Positions 38,096-46,826 of a stretch of 64,000 nt of DNA are shown piece after piece. How positions within the stretch are numbered: the stretch's first letter is position 1; each line of letters begins with the position of its first letter. The stretch is from Diplocloster agilis (GTDB taxonomy: Bacteria > Bacillota > Clostridia > Lachnospirales > Lachnospiraceae). The position numbers were made by a program, and so were the translations under genes. The DNA lies in the NCBI RefSeq assembly GCF_019042275.1, contig NZ_JAHQCW010000022.1, positions 1-64,000 on the forward strand, written 5' to 3'. The notes under the pieces were generated by a model. The model was not told where the DNA came from and ran no database searches. It worked only from the letters and a program-made list of their open reading frames with translations.

Positions 38096-40585
38096 TTAGA
38101 TAAACAAGTTAGTATCCGAAGTCTCCGCAGCTCCCAGAAAAGTGGCTACGCCGCCGATTTCCACACCGTCTATAAGCTCTTCTTTGCGGATTCCCATGAG
38201 ATCCATAGACATCTGGCAGGCTACGATTCGTACGCCGTTTTGCTGAGCGGATGCGATGAGTTCTTCCAGGGAAGCTACATTTTTGTCTTTCATGAGTTTG
38301 CGAATCAAGCGGGCGCCGATTCCCCCCATTTGCATATGAGACAGCTTCAATTTTTGACTTCCTCTGGGCATCATTCCTGAGAACATTTTTTCCATAAAAG
38401 TTTTTTTGAGGGATACTTTTCGGGGCTTCCGAAGAATATTCAATCCCCAGAAGGTGAAAAACATGGTTACTCGCCGGTCCATAGCCGCCGCGCCGTTGGC
38501 GATAATAAAGGAAGCGATGGCCTTATCCAGATCCTGGCTGAAAATGACCATGGTTTTATCATTCCCTGCAGACGGGAGATCGCATTGGGCGGCGTGCAGG
38601 GCGGTATCCCCCTTTTGGAGCACAACTTGATAGATTCCCTTTTCACAGGATGTATGAATCAAACAGTTACCAGTCCTCTGACACCAGACGCCGATATCAG
38701 AAGCAAAAGCGGGGTCCGTAGCCTGAACACATAACTGTTCTCCCTCTTTTAATGTCTTCATGTTTTCCGACACTTTCATGATCGGTCCCGGACACTGAAG
38801 TCCACAGGCATCCACGGTCAAAAGTTTCATAGGCGGAACAGGGTTTCCGGCCGCACCGGCATTTGGTTTGGCTGCGTCAGGCACAGCCGGATGAGGAGGG
38901 ACGCTTTGAAGCCTTTGTGATTCTGCCGGGGCCGGTGCCGTATATGGGCCGGTCAGCGAATAAGTCCGGTAGCCGCCGCTTAAGTTATAAGCGCGGAAGC
39001 CGTTTTGCAGTAAGATCCGGGTGGCCAGATATCCGCGCAGCCCTACCCGGCAGGTGACATAAACGGGTTTATCAGGGTCCAGACGGTTTAAGTTTTCCCG
39101 CAATGTATCAAGCGGTATGCTCCGGAAGCCGGGAATGGTACCCATCAGGATTTCATCCGGGGTGCTAACATCTAACAGGGTTGCTGTTTGCGGATCCAGA
39201 GAGGAGACCTCTTCCGCGTAGAAGACCGGCATATCCCCATTCAGAATATTAACAGCGGTATAACCCAGCATATTGACCGGGTCCTTGGCGGAAGAATAAG
39301 GCGGTGCGTAACACAATTCCAGCTGTTCCAGATCGTATACGGTTCCGCCCAGACGGATTACCGCAGCCAGAACGTCGATGCGCTTCTCTACTCCCTTTGC
39401 GCCGACGGCCTGAGCGCCTAATATGCGCCCGTCGTCCCCAAAGAGCATTTTCATGGAAATCGGAGACGCTCCCGGGTAATAAGACGCGTGGGACTGGGGA
39501 TGTACATATGTTTTTTTGTAGGGAATGCCCATTTGACGCAGCTGTTTTTCATTTAATCCCGTTGAGGCGGCTGTCAGATCAAATACTTTGAGCACGGAAC
39601 TGCTCTGTACCGGGCTTCCCTTTACCTTGCGGCCCATCAGAGCATTTTCAGCGGCGGTGCGGCCCTGTTTGTTGGCGGGGCCTGCCAGAGGAACCAGCGT
39701 TTTCGTCTGTCCGACCAGATGGGTTACGCTGATCGCATCACCCACTGCGTAAATATCCGGATCGGAGGTTTCATAATATTCGTTAACTTCGATACTGCCG
39801 TTTACCCCCAGATCAAGACCGGCTTCCTTTGCCAGATGAGAGTCCGGAGCCACACCCATACAGAGAAGGACCAAACCGGCGTCCACCTCTTCGCCGGAGG
39901 TGAGGCCGGCGTGAAGCCCCTTAGAATCACGGGATATTCCGGTGATTCCGGTTCCCAGCATTAAGTTTACCCCGTGCTCCGACAGATGCCGGTGCAGGAT
40001 ATTAGCCATCTCCGGATCCAGAGATGCGATCACCTGATCTGCGTATTCCACAAGGGTTACCGAAAGGCCGCGGTCCACAAGATTTTCAGCCATCTCCACA
40101 CCGATAAAGCCGCCGCCTACCACCACAGCGGTCTTAGGTGTGTTTTCCAGCAGATAATCATCGATCCGGTAAGTATCCGTGACGTTGCGAAGGGTGAATA
40201 CACCGTCGGAATGCATACCCGGAAGCGGCGGCACTTTTGGTCCGGCGCCCGGGGACAGAATCAATTTGTCATAAGATTCCTCATAGTCGGTTCCACTCTT
40301 TAAATCCCGCACTACTATTTTTTTCTCCTGCCGGTTGATACGTATCACTTCATTCCGGGTCCTCACATCCACCCGAAAGCGTTTACATAACAACTCCGGC
40401 TTGGTAACAATCAAAGAGTCCCGCTGCCGGATCGTCCCACCCAGATAGTAAGGCAGTCCGCAGTTTGCATACGAGATATGCTCACCTTTTTCAAACAATA
40501 CAATTTCCGCTTTTTCATCCAGACGTCTGAGCCTGGTAGCGGCGCTGGCGCCTCCGGCTACTCCGCCCACTATACATATTTTCAT
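38096..40585 (-). CDS. CoA-disulfide reductase-like flavoprotein fused to rhodanese, TusA and DsrE domains
   Basis: The protein has 829 residues in four parts. Residues 1-445 are a pyridine nucleotide-disulfide oxidoreductase of the CoADR/NADH oxidase/polysulfide reductase group (GGVAGGASAATRLRR; redox cysteine C42 in SYANCGLPYY; VGGGFIGVEMAENL; YAVGDA). Residues about 460-550 are a rhodanese domain with active cysteine in VTCRVGLRGY. Residues about 590-660 are TusA-like, with CGLQCPGP. Residues about 670-829 are a DsrE/F-like domain. All four handle persulfide or thiol sulfur, so the protein probably reduces polysulfide or CoA-persulfide and passes sulfur along internally. The start has aaaggag. 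Confidence 0.93.
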   Translation of the reverse strand: MKICIVGGVAGGASAATRLRRLDEKAEIVLFEKGEHISYANCGLPYYLGGTIRQRDSLIVTKPELLCKRFRVDVRTRNEVIRINRQEKKIVVRDLKSGTDYEESYDKLILSPGAGPKVPPLPGMHSDGVFTLRNVTDTYRIDDYLLENTPKTAVVVGGGFIGVEMAENLVDRGLSVTLVEYADQVIASLDPEMANILHRHLSEHGVNLMLGTGITGISRDSKGLHAGLTSGEEVDAGLVLLCMGVAPDSHLAKEAGLDLGVNGSIEVNEYYETSDPDIYAVGDAISVTHLVGQTKTLVPLAGPANKQGRTAAENALMGRKVKGSPVQSSSVLKVFDLTAASTGLNEKQLRQMGIPYKKTYVHPQSHASYYPGASPISMKMLFGDDGRILGAQAVGAKGVEKRIDVLAAVIRLGGTVYDLEQLELCYAPPYSSAKDPVNMLGYTAVNILNGDMPVFYAEEVSSLDPQTATLLDVSTPDEILMGTIPGFRSIPLDTLRENLNRLDPDKPVYVTCRVGLRGYLATRILLQNGFRAYNLSGGYRTYSLTGPYTAPAPAESQRLQSVPPHPAVPDAAKPNAGAAGNPVPPMKLLTVDACGLQCPGPIMKVSENMKTLKEGEQLCVQATDPAFASDIGVWCQRTGNCLIHTSCEKGIYQVVLQKGDTALHAAQCDLPSAGNDKTMVIFSQDLDKAIASFIIANGAAAMDRRVTMFFTFWGLNILRKPRKVSLKKTFMEKMFSGMMPRGSQKLKLSHMQMGGIGARLIRKLMKDKNVASLEELIASAQQNGVRIVACQMSMDLMGIRKEELIDGVEIGGVATFLGAAETSDTNLFI

Positions 40586-40641
40586 GCCTGCGCATCTCCT
40601 TTTTCAATTGATACCGTTATTATAGCGTTTGCCGGAAAGAA

Positions 40642-40664
40642 CTTATGTGACTAAGTTACATAAG
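40642..40664. promoter_or_regulatory. Crp/Fnr-type dyad upstream of the CoA-disulfide reductase fusion
   Basis: CTTATGT and ACATAAG are separated by 9 bp, giving TGTGA-N5-TTACA at the centre. It lies about 60 bp before the start codon and beside a TATAAT-like box (40624-40619, - strand). Confidence 0.4.
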
Positions 40665-40749
40665 ACGGCTGCCGGGAATTATTGGATTGAGATAATGGGC
40701 GGAGTAAATGGGAACGAGAAAATTGAGCGGAGAAAATTTTATAAAGTGC

Positions 40750-40778
40750 TTGCCATGGATGGAAGTTTATGCTAAAAT
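40750..40778 (+). promoter_or_regulatory. Sigma-A promoter of tRNA-Leu
   Basis: TTGCCA (40750-40755) and TAAAAT (40773-40778) are 17 bp apart; the tRNA begins 45 bp downstream. Confidence 0.7.
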
Positions 40779-40822
40779 AAATTTCGGTTCACATAGTTGG
40801 TAAGCGCTGTGTGATAATATAA

Positions 40823-40905
40823 GCGGATGTGGCGGAATGGCAGACGCAGCAGACTCAAAATCTGCCGCTCGCAAGGGCGTGAGGGTTCAAGTCCCTCCAT
40901 CCGCA
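40823..40905 (+). tRNA. tRNA-Leu (anticodon CAA)
   Basis: The acceptor stem GCGGATG pairs with CATCCGC, with discriminator A at 40905. The anticodon loop is CTCAAAA, giving CAA (reads UUG). A long variable arm (type II) and the T arm gagggTTCAAgtccctc are present. The 3' CCA is not encoded. A terminator follows. Confidence 0.96.
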
Positions 40906-40911
40906 TGAGTC

Positions 40912-40952
40912 AAAAAGACTGATTGCTCAAAGGCAATCAGTCTTTTTGTTTT
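40912..40952. terminator. Terminator after tRNA-Leu, also facing the DeoR gene
   Basis: aaaaagactgattgc (40912-40926) pairs perfectly with gcaatcagtcttttt (40933-40947). A and T tracts on both sides make it usable in both directions. Confidence 0.85.
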
Positions 40953-40991
40953 GTATAAGTAATTTTATGGAACAAAGAATTTGGATCTAAC

Positions 40992-41771
40992 TTATTGATC
41001 CGTGGCCTCCGGCGCAACGATGATGGATTTCGCATGTATTTTAGCCAGCTCATCTTCAGGAGCGTTCCAGTCCGTGATTAGATAGTCCACCTGAGGCCAG
41101 GACAGATAGCTGGCCATGCCTCCGGCAGAGAACTTGGTATGATCACACAGAACCGTACAGAAATCACTATTCTGGGCCACGATGGACTTATAGTTGGTTT
41201 CGGAGTGTTCACTCACGGTCGGGCCGTTGTGAAAGCGGATACCGGAAGTGCCGAAGATAGCACAGGAAAATCGAAAGTCTTTAATTACCTGCTCCATGTT
41301 ATAGTTTGTCAGCATTTCGCCGACCTGTATGATATAACCGCCGGTCAGAAAGATTTTGTGCTGCGGCATCCCTTTCATCAAATTGGCAGCCAGAAGGGAA
41401 GGGGTGACAACAGTCAGACCCGGATGCTCCCCTAACATAGAGGCAAAGATTCCGGCAGAACTCCCGCCGTCTACGTAGATAATCGTTTCCGTATCAGGTA
41501 TCAGGGCCAGCGCCTCCCGTGCAATGGCTTTTTTTTCGTCGGACATGTTTTCGACGCTTGGAATGTACAGATTTTCCAGGGCTGTCGTGGTCATGACGGC
41601 TCCTCCATGGGTCTTATTGATCAATCCCATCTGATCCAGATGATGCAGGTCTTTTCGGATGGTCTCTCTTGAGACCTGGAAGCGCTCCATAAGCTGTGAA
41701 CTTGTAAAAGACCCGTATTCCTGAATGAGTCTTGCTATTTCACTTCTTCTTTTTTCTGTTTTTGTGGACAT
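40992..41771 (-). CDS. DeoR-family regulator of the sugar operon
   Basis: The 259-residue protein has an N-terminal DeoR winged helix (RRSEIARLIQEYGSFTSSQLME; VSRETIRKDLHHLDQMGLI) and a sugar-phosphate sensor domain (ALIPDTETIIYVDGGSSAGIFA; LCDHTKFSAGGMA). I chose the ATG at 41771 because ggggag lies upstream and it gives MSTKTEKRR. It is divergent from the nine-gene sugar operon and separated from it by 298 bp with repeated CTTGC words, so it is very probably the local repressor, released by a phosphorylated intermediate of the pathway. Confidence 0.92.
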   Translation of the reverse strand: MSTKTEKRRSEIARLIQEYGSFTSSQLMERFQVSRETIRKDLHHLDQMGLINKTHGGAVMTTTALENLYIPSVENMSDEKKAIAREALALIPDTETIIYVDGGSSAGIFASMLGEHPGLTVVTPSLLAANLMKGMPQHKIFLTGGYIIQVGEMLTNYNMEQVIKDFRFSCAIFGTSGIRFHNGPTVSEHSETNYKSIVAQNSDFCTVLCDHTKFSAGGMASYLSWPQVDYLITDWNAPEDELAKIHAKSIIVAPEATDQ

Positions 41772-41849
41772 GATTTCTCCCCTTATTTCCAATTCAGAAC
41801 ATCAAAATATTGTTTTTGTTTTGTTGAGATATTACTAATATACACGCAT

Positions 41850-42005
41850 TTCTTGCTTTTTGCAATAAAATGCCAACTTTTAATTGGAGAAAAAGCAAGT
41901 TCTGTTAGAATTAAACAAATTAGTTGGTTTTAAGTTGTGAAAATACACGAAAAAACTTGCAAGTGCAAGAAAAAGCTTGCGGATAAGTTGCGGAAATGCT
42001 AATAT
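41850..42005 (+). promoter_or_regulatory. Promoter and candidate DeoR operators of the sugar operon
   Basis: TTGCGG (41977-41982) and TAATAT (42000-42005) are 17 bp apart. The word RCTTGC or AGTTGC occurs at 41954, 41974 and 41985, overlapping the -35 box, and inverted as GCAAG at about 41893 and 41966; cttgctttttgcaa lies near 41852. The clustering suggests repressor sites over the promoter. Confidence 0.55.
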
Positions 42006-42069
42006 CAACCCATAAGCACTTCGAAAAAAGTGCAAATGCAATTGAAAAAATGGGAAAGGAGCACAATTT

Positions 42070-43230
42070 ATGAAATCCATACTAATCGTGGGAGCCGGCA
42101 GACAGGGAAAGGGATTTCTCGGAGAAGTTTTCGAAGCTGCGGGTTGGGAAGTGAATTTCCTGGACTGCGATATCAAGGTGATCGATTCGCTCAGGGCCGG
42201 CCCGTACAAAGTGAAACTTTACAGAAAGGAGGGGATGACGGAACGGATTGTAGAAAAATACAATGTTTTTCCGTGTGACGAGGAGTACAGCTGTCTGGAG
42301 GCTGTCTTACATGCGGATCTGATCGCTTTAAGCTTGTATCCGGAACAGATCAGGGAGGCCGCCGGATATCTGGGCAGAGGGCTTGTAGAGAGAGCGCGCG
42401 GGCATTACGGGAAGGTGACGATCCTAAGCTGTACCAATATCAATCACCTGATTCCTGATATTCAGGAGATGTTCGAGCGTCAAATGGAGGATGAAGCTTC
42501 ACTGGAATGGTTTCGGGAAAATGCGGTGATCCGGGATGTCATCGTACGGCGTTCCACAGATGCCGAGTCTAACTCCAGCCGTGAGCTGGTATCTCTGGCT
42601 GTGATGTCCATGCTGATCCAGAAACCGATCACAGTAGATATCGAGGATGTGGAGTTCATGGAATTAAAAGACCAGGTAGAGGAATTAAAGGATATCAAAC
42701 TCTACACCTATAACGCCCCTCACGCCACTTGCGCGTACGCCGGACATCTAAAAGGCTACCGTATGATAAATGAGTCTGAGGACGACCCTGAGATCGCCAA
42801 GCTGATGGGTGAGGTGCTGGAGGAGGCCATACAGGGACTGAGCAAAGAGTTCCGGATCCCTGCCGAAGAAATCCGTGATTTCTGCAATATACCGCAGACG
42901 AAAGATAAGATGGACGATTCTATATACAGAGTGGCGAAGGATCCGATGCGAAAGCTGGGGAGGGATGACCGGCTGACAGGAAACGCGATGTTCTGTTATA
43001 AATATGGCATTTATCCCAAAGCGCTCATTCGCTCTATCGCCAATGGCATGGCTTATGATGAGGCAAAAGATGAGAAGGCGGTTGAGATTCAGCAGCTGAT
43101 CCGCTCACAGGGAATTGAAAAAGCAGTATCTCAGGTAACCGGAGTTCCGTTAGAGCATGATCTGGTCAAACAGGTGTCAGCGGTATACCGGGAGATCTCA
43201 AACGAAAGAACAGGAAACAATAGCAAATAA
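42070..43230 (+). CDS. Mannitol-1-phosphate 5-dehydrogenase-like polyol/sugar phosphate dehydrogenase
   Basis: This is a 386-residue member of the long-chain polyol dehydrogenase family. The N-terminal Rossmann domain begins ILIVGAGRQGKGFLGEVF, and the C-terminal domain holds YNAPHATCAYAGHLKGY (about 217-233), corresponding to the N-x-x-H catalytic region of mannitol-1-phosphate dehydrogenase. The length also fits. It is first in the sugar operon, with aaaggag before the ATG, so it probably oxidises (or makes) the phosphorylated sugar that the downstream isomerase and synthase homologues handle. The substrate is not known, and true mannitol-1-phosphate is unlikely because no PTS mannitol permease is present. 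Confidence 0.82.
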   Translation: MKSILIVGAGRQGKGFLGEVFEAAGWEVNFLDCDIKVIDSLRAGPYKVKLYRKEGMTERIVEKYNVFPCDEEYSCLEAVLHADLIALSLYPEQIREAAGYLGRGLVERARGHYGKVTILSCTNINHLIPDIQEMFERQMEDEASLEWFRENAVIRDVIVRRSTDAESNSSRELVSLAVMSMLIQKPITVDIEDVEFMELKDQVEELKDIKLYTYNAPHATCAYAGHLKGYRMINESEDDPEIAKLMGEVLEEAIQGLSKEFRIPAEEIRDFCNIPQTKDKMDDSIYRVAKDPMRKLGRDDRLTGNAMFCYKYGIYPKALIRSIANGMAYDEAKDEKAVEIQQLIRSQGIEKAVSQVTGVPLEHDLVKQVSAVYREISNERTGNNSK

Positions 43231-43248
43231 TGTTTATGGAGGGAAGAT

Positions 43249-44316
43249 ATGAAAAAAATTATTGCAGTTATTTTAAGCTTAGTATGCATCCTTAACCTGA
43301 CGGCGTGTGGAAGCAGCCCCAAACAGGAAGCCGGCACAGATGAAAAACCCGCGGCAGAAGCGCCGGCAGGGGACTCTTTGGATAACAGCAAGGAGAAGGT
43401 CAGAATGGCAATGATCATGCCTTTGGCAACCCAGGATTTCTTTAATTTTATTGCCGCACAGTTACAATACGAAGCGGATCAGGCGAATGTGGATCTGACC
43501 ATGTGGGATATCAACGGAGATGTGTCCAAGATTGGTGATCTTGTGGAGATGGCCAAGGAACAGGAATATGATCTGATGTTTGTGATCGATCCGACAGGTT
43601 CAGCCAAATCCGCAATGGAGGAGGTGCAGGGAGATATCGTTTTGATCGGTTTTGACGCCGTTGTAAACCCGGAGCTGCAAAGCGCCTGGATTTCCACTGA
43701 TAACGTGGCGATGGGAAGACTGTTAGCGGAGCATATGATCGATGATATGAGAGCGGCAGGGAAAGACAGCTACAATGTAATACTGACGTTCACGCCCACG
43801 GTACAATCCGAGATTGACCGGAAGGATGGAATGATAGAAGCGATCGAAGCGGTGGATGACATGGAGATTCATGTGGAGGAAGCTTCCAACAGCAAAGTGG
43901 ATCTGGCGGGAAAGGTAAGTCTCTGGGACGATCTGCTGGTCCGCAAGGCCGAAGGCGAGATCGATTATGTGCTGGGGACGAATTCCTACAACGCCCTTGG
44001 ATGTGTTTCAGCGGCCGAGGCGGCCGGACGCTATGACTTTAAGGTAATGGGAATCGACGATGAGGAGGATCAGCTGGCGGCGCTTCAAAAGGAAGGGGAA
44101 CATCTGTACTATGCCACGATAGCGCAGAATCCGTTCCAGATCGGGAAAGAAATGATGCGGGCGGCCCTTGCGGCCCTGAACGGGGAAGAATTGGGAACGA
44201 TTGGCGTGGACGGCGTCCTTGTCACAAGTGATAACGTGGACGGATACCTGGCCGAGCGGAGCAAAAACATCGAAGCGCTTTCGGATTACATATCCATCAT
44301 CTCGCAGTTAAACTAA
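43249..44316 (+). CDS. Sugar ABC transporter substrate-binding lipoprotein
   Basis: The 355-residue protein has a lipoprotein signal (MKKIIAVILSLVCILNLTAC, lipid cysteine C20), a Glu/Ala/Pro-rich spacer, and a periplasmic-binding-protein fold of the ribose/galactose type (VRMAMIMPLATQDFFNFIAAQL; DLMFVIDPTGSAKS; VMGIDDEEDQLAALQKEG). It would capture the sugar outside the membrane for the ATPase and permease that follow. The ligand pocket is not close to known RbsB signatures, so ribose cannot be assumed. Confidence 0.9.
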   Translation: MKKIIAVILSLVCILNLTACGSSPKQEAGTDEKPAAEAPAGDSLDNSKEKVRMAMIMPLATQDFFNFIAAQLQYEADQANVDLTMWDINGDVSKIGDLVEMAKEQEYDLMFVIDPTGSAKSAMEEVQGDIVLIGFDAVVNPELQSAWISTDNVAMGRLLAEHMIDDMRAAGKDSYNVILTFTPTVQSEIDRKDGMIEAIEAVDDMEIHVEEASNSKVDLAGKVSLWDDLLVRKAEGEIDYVLGTNSYNALGCVSAAEAAGRYDFKVMGIDDEEDQLAALQKEGEHLYYATIAQNPFQIGKEMMRAALAALNGEELGTIGVDGVLVTSDNVDGYLAERSKNIEALSDYISIISQLN

Positions 44317-44337
44317 TCGTTGAAAGGGAGGATTGCG

Positions 44338-45858
44338 ATGTCAGAAGAGCTTTTGAAGCTTGAACATATATCCAAAGCGTTTTCCGGGGTTGTGGTGCTT
44401 GAAGATATCAGTCTGTCTATCCCCCGGGGGCAGGTAATCTCCATCGTCGGAGAAAACGGGGCCGGAAAAAGTACGCTTGCGAACATTATCTCCGGCAGCT
44501 TAAAGCCAAGCAGCGGAAAGCTGTATTTTGAGGGAAAGATCTGTGAGGAGCTGTCGATCCGCCAGGCGAGGGAGTACGGAATCAGTATGGTGCATCAGGA
44601 ACTGATGGTTCTTCCGGAGCTGGATATCACTGCCAATATCTTCATAGGGACGGAATATCAGAAGAGAGGGGTCCTGTTTCAGAAAAAAATGAGGGAGAAG
44701 GCGGCCGCTATCCTGAAGACGCTGGGAATGTCCATAAGTCCGGACACCCTGGTGAAGGACATCGATATATCGGGCAGGCAGATGATAGAGATCGCCAGGG
44801 CGATATCAGGCAGGGCAAGTATTATCCTGCTGGACGAACCCACGTCCTCCCTGTCAGATACGGAGATACAGAAACTCTTTCAGGTAGTGCAGTCCCTGAA
44901 ACAGCAGGGGATCTCCTTCATCTTCGTGTCGCACCGTCTCAAGGAGGTACTTGAGATATCCGATTACATCTATGTGCTCAAGGACGGCCGTCTGGTAACC
45001 GGACTGGAGCCTGAGAAAACAGATGAAGATGAGATTATTGTTCAAATGGTGGGCCGCAGTTTTGATGATTTTTATGACCGGAAGAGAACTTATTTCGGCA
45101 AAGAGGCCCTGCGGCTTGAAAATTTCTCCGGGATCGAGGATAAGAATCTGTCCCGCAACGCACATATTCCCAGGAATGTAAATCTGCATGTGGAAGAAGG
45201 GGAAGTGCTGGGCATCTCAGGCCTTGTGGGGGCCGGAAGGACCGAACTGGCCAGGCTGATCTTCGGGGAAGACCGAAAAGAGAGCGGGGAACTGTATCTC
45301 TTCGGAGAACCGGTGAAGTTGGGCTGCTGCCGGGAAGCATATGAAAAAGGGCTGGCCTGGGTAACCGAAGACCGGAAAAACGAAGGGCTGATTCTGGATT
45401 TTGATATCAAACGCAACATGGTGCTGCCGATCCAGCGGCGGCTGGCCAGAGGGGCCTTTGTAAACAAACAGGCGGAGAATGCCGTGGTGGAAAAATATAT
45501 CGGCAGACTAAACGTTAAGACGACCGGCAGCGGGCAGCTGACCAGATATCTGTCCGGTGGAAATCAGCAAAAGGTAGTTCTGGCCAAATGGCTGGCCAGT
45601 GAGCCTAAGGTACTGGTACTGGACGAACCGACCAAGGGAATCGATGTAAATGCCAAGCATGAGATCTATACGCTGATCAATGAATTAACCGCACAGGGCA
45701 TGGCCATTATCCTGATCTCCTCGGAGCTCATGGAGGTGATCGGGATGAGTGACCGGATTATGGTAATGCATGACGGCAGAATCAGCGGGGAGTTTGAGCG
45801 GGAAGAATTTACCGAGGAAGCGATTATGGCTTGTGCGGTAGGAAAGGAAAAGATATGA
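44338..45858 (+). CDS. Sugar ABC transporter ATPase, duplicated (RbsA/MglA type)
   Basis: The 506-residue protein has two fused ABC domains. The first has GENGAGKSTLANII (about 36) and IILLDEPTSSL. The second carries a degenerate P-loop (GLVGAGRTELARLIFG, about 288) with SGGNQQKVVLAKWLA and VLVLDEPTKGIDV. Asymmetric Walker motifs are usual in RbsA-type proteins. The ATG at 44338 has gggagg upstream; a longer frame from 44320 includes that site. The stop overlaps the permease start (ATGA). Confidence 0.93.
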   Translation: MSEELLKLEHISKAFSGVVVLEDISLSIPRGQVISIVGENGAGKSTLANIISGSLKPSSGKLYFEGKICEELSIRQAREYGISMVHQELMVLPELDITANIFIGTEYQKRGVLFQKKMREKAAAILKTLGMSISPDTLVKDIDISGRQMIEIARAISGRASIILLDEPTSSLSDTEIQKLFQVVQSLKQQGISFIFVSHRLKEVLEISDYIYVLKDGRLVTGLEPEKTDEDEIIVQMVGRSFDDFYDRKRTYFGKEALRLENFSGIEDKNLSRNAHIPRNVNLHVEEGEVLGISGLVGAGRTELARLIFGEDRKESGELYLFGEPVKLGCCREAYEKGLAWVTEDRKNEGLILDFDIKRNMVLPIQRRLARGAFVNKQAENAVVEKYIGRLNVKTTGSGQLTRYLSGGNQQKVVLAKWLASEPKVLVLDEPTKGIDVNAKHEIYTLINELTAQGMAIILISSELMEVIGMSDRIMVMHDGRISGEFEREEFTEEAIMACAVGKEKI

Positions 45859-46814
45859 GAGGACAAATAAAATTCAAATCACCGAATCTGTTGAGAAAGT
45901 ATTCCATTTTAATTATTATCGCCGGACTGATTGTGTTCTTTTCCCTGATGGAACACCGCTTTATCTCGGCCGCGAATATCACCAACATTATCCGCCAGTC
46001 GGCAGTTATGATTATCGTCGCCAGCGGCGCCACTTTTGTAATGATTGCCGGGGACATCGATATTTCCATAGGCGGGGTGGCATGTATGACATCCGTGATC
46101 GCCGGATTACTGATCGTGAAGGGCTTTCCCATCGCTGTGGCGGTGCTGGTGGCGGTTTTCTTCGGAGGTGTATGCGGTATCATTTCCGGAGCGTTGATTG
46201 CCAGGTTTGATTTCCCATCCATGGTGGCGACGCTGGCCATGATGAACCTGACAACCGGTATTGCCAATCTGCTCACGGACGGCACCGCGATCTCTAACCT
46301 GCCGGCATCTTTCCAGGTCATGGGGAGGGGATATCTGGGGCCGGTTCCGATTCAGGTTCTGGCAATGCTCGTAATCGTGGTAGTTGCATCCCTCGTCCTG
46401 ACAGGCACCACCTATGGACGTTATATCTACGCCATCGGCGGCAATGCCAATGTGGCGAAACTGTCCGGTATTAATGTAAAGAAAATGAAACTGGTGTATT
46501 ATATGATCAGCGGGTTCTGCGCCGCTTTTGGCGGTATCCTGATAACCAGCCGTATGGGGTCCGCACAGCCGACCCTGGGAGTATCCTGGCCGATGGATAT
46601 CTTATCTGCCATCGTCATAGGCGGCGTCAGTTTCAAGGGTGGCAGCGGGACGATCTTAAATGCTGTGTTCGGTATTATTTTGATGACGCTTTTGACAAAT
46701 GGACTGACCCTTCTGGGAATTAATACATTTTGGCAGGCTGTCGTCACTGCGATATTGCTGATGGTTACGATTATAGTAAATTATCTGCAGGACTCCCGCA
46801 AAAAAAGAGATTAA
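45855..46814 (+). CDS. Sugar ABC transporter permease (RbsC type)
   Basis: The 319-residue membrane protein has about nine or ten hydrophobic segments and the family core GDIDISIGGVACMTSVIAG near residue 73 and ARFDFPSMVATLAMMNLTTG. The ATG overlaps the ATPase stop by 4 bp, indicating translational coupling, and the ribosome binding site (ggaaagg) is within the ATPase gene. Together with the two preceding genes it makes a complete CUT2 importer, which leaves its sugar unphosphorylated and so requires the kinases downstream. Confidence 0.93.
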   Translation: MRGQIKFKSPNLLRKYSILIIIAGLIVFFSLMEHRFISAANITNIIRQSAVMIIVASGATFVMIAGDIDISIGGVACMTSVIAGLLIVKGFPIAVAVLVAVFFGGVCGIISGALIARFDFPSMVATLAMMNLTTGIANLLTDGTAISNLPASFQVMGRGYLGPVPIQVLAMLVIVVVASLVLTGTTYGRYIYAIGGNANVAKLSGINVKKMKLVYYMISGFCAAFGGILITSRMGSAQPTLGVSWPMDILSAIVIGGVSFKGGSGTILNAVFGIILMTLLTNGLTLLGINTFWQAVVTAILLMVTIIVNYLQDSRKKRD

Positions 46815-46826
46815 AGGAGAGATAAC

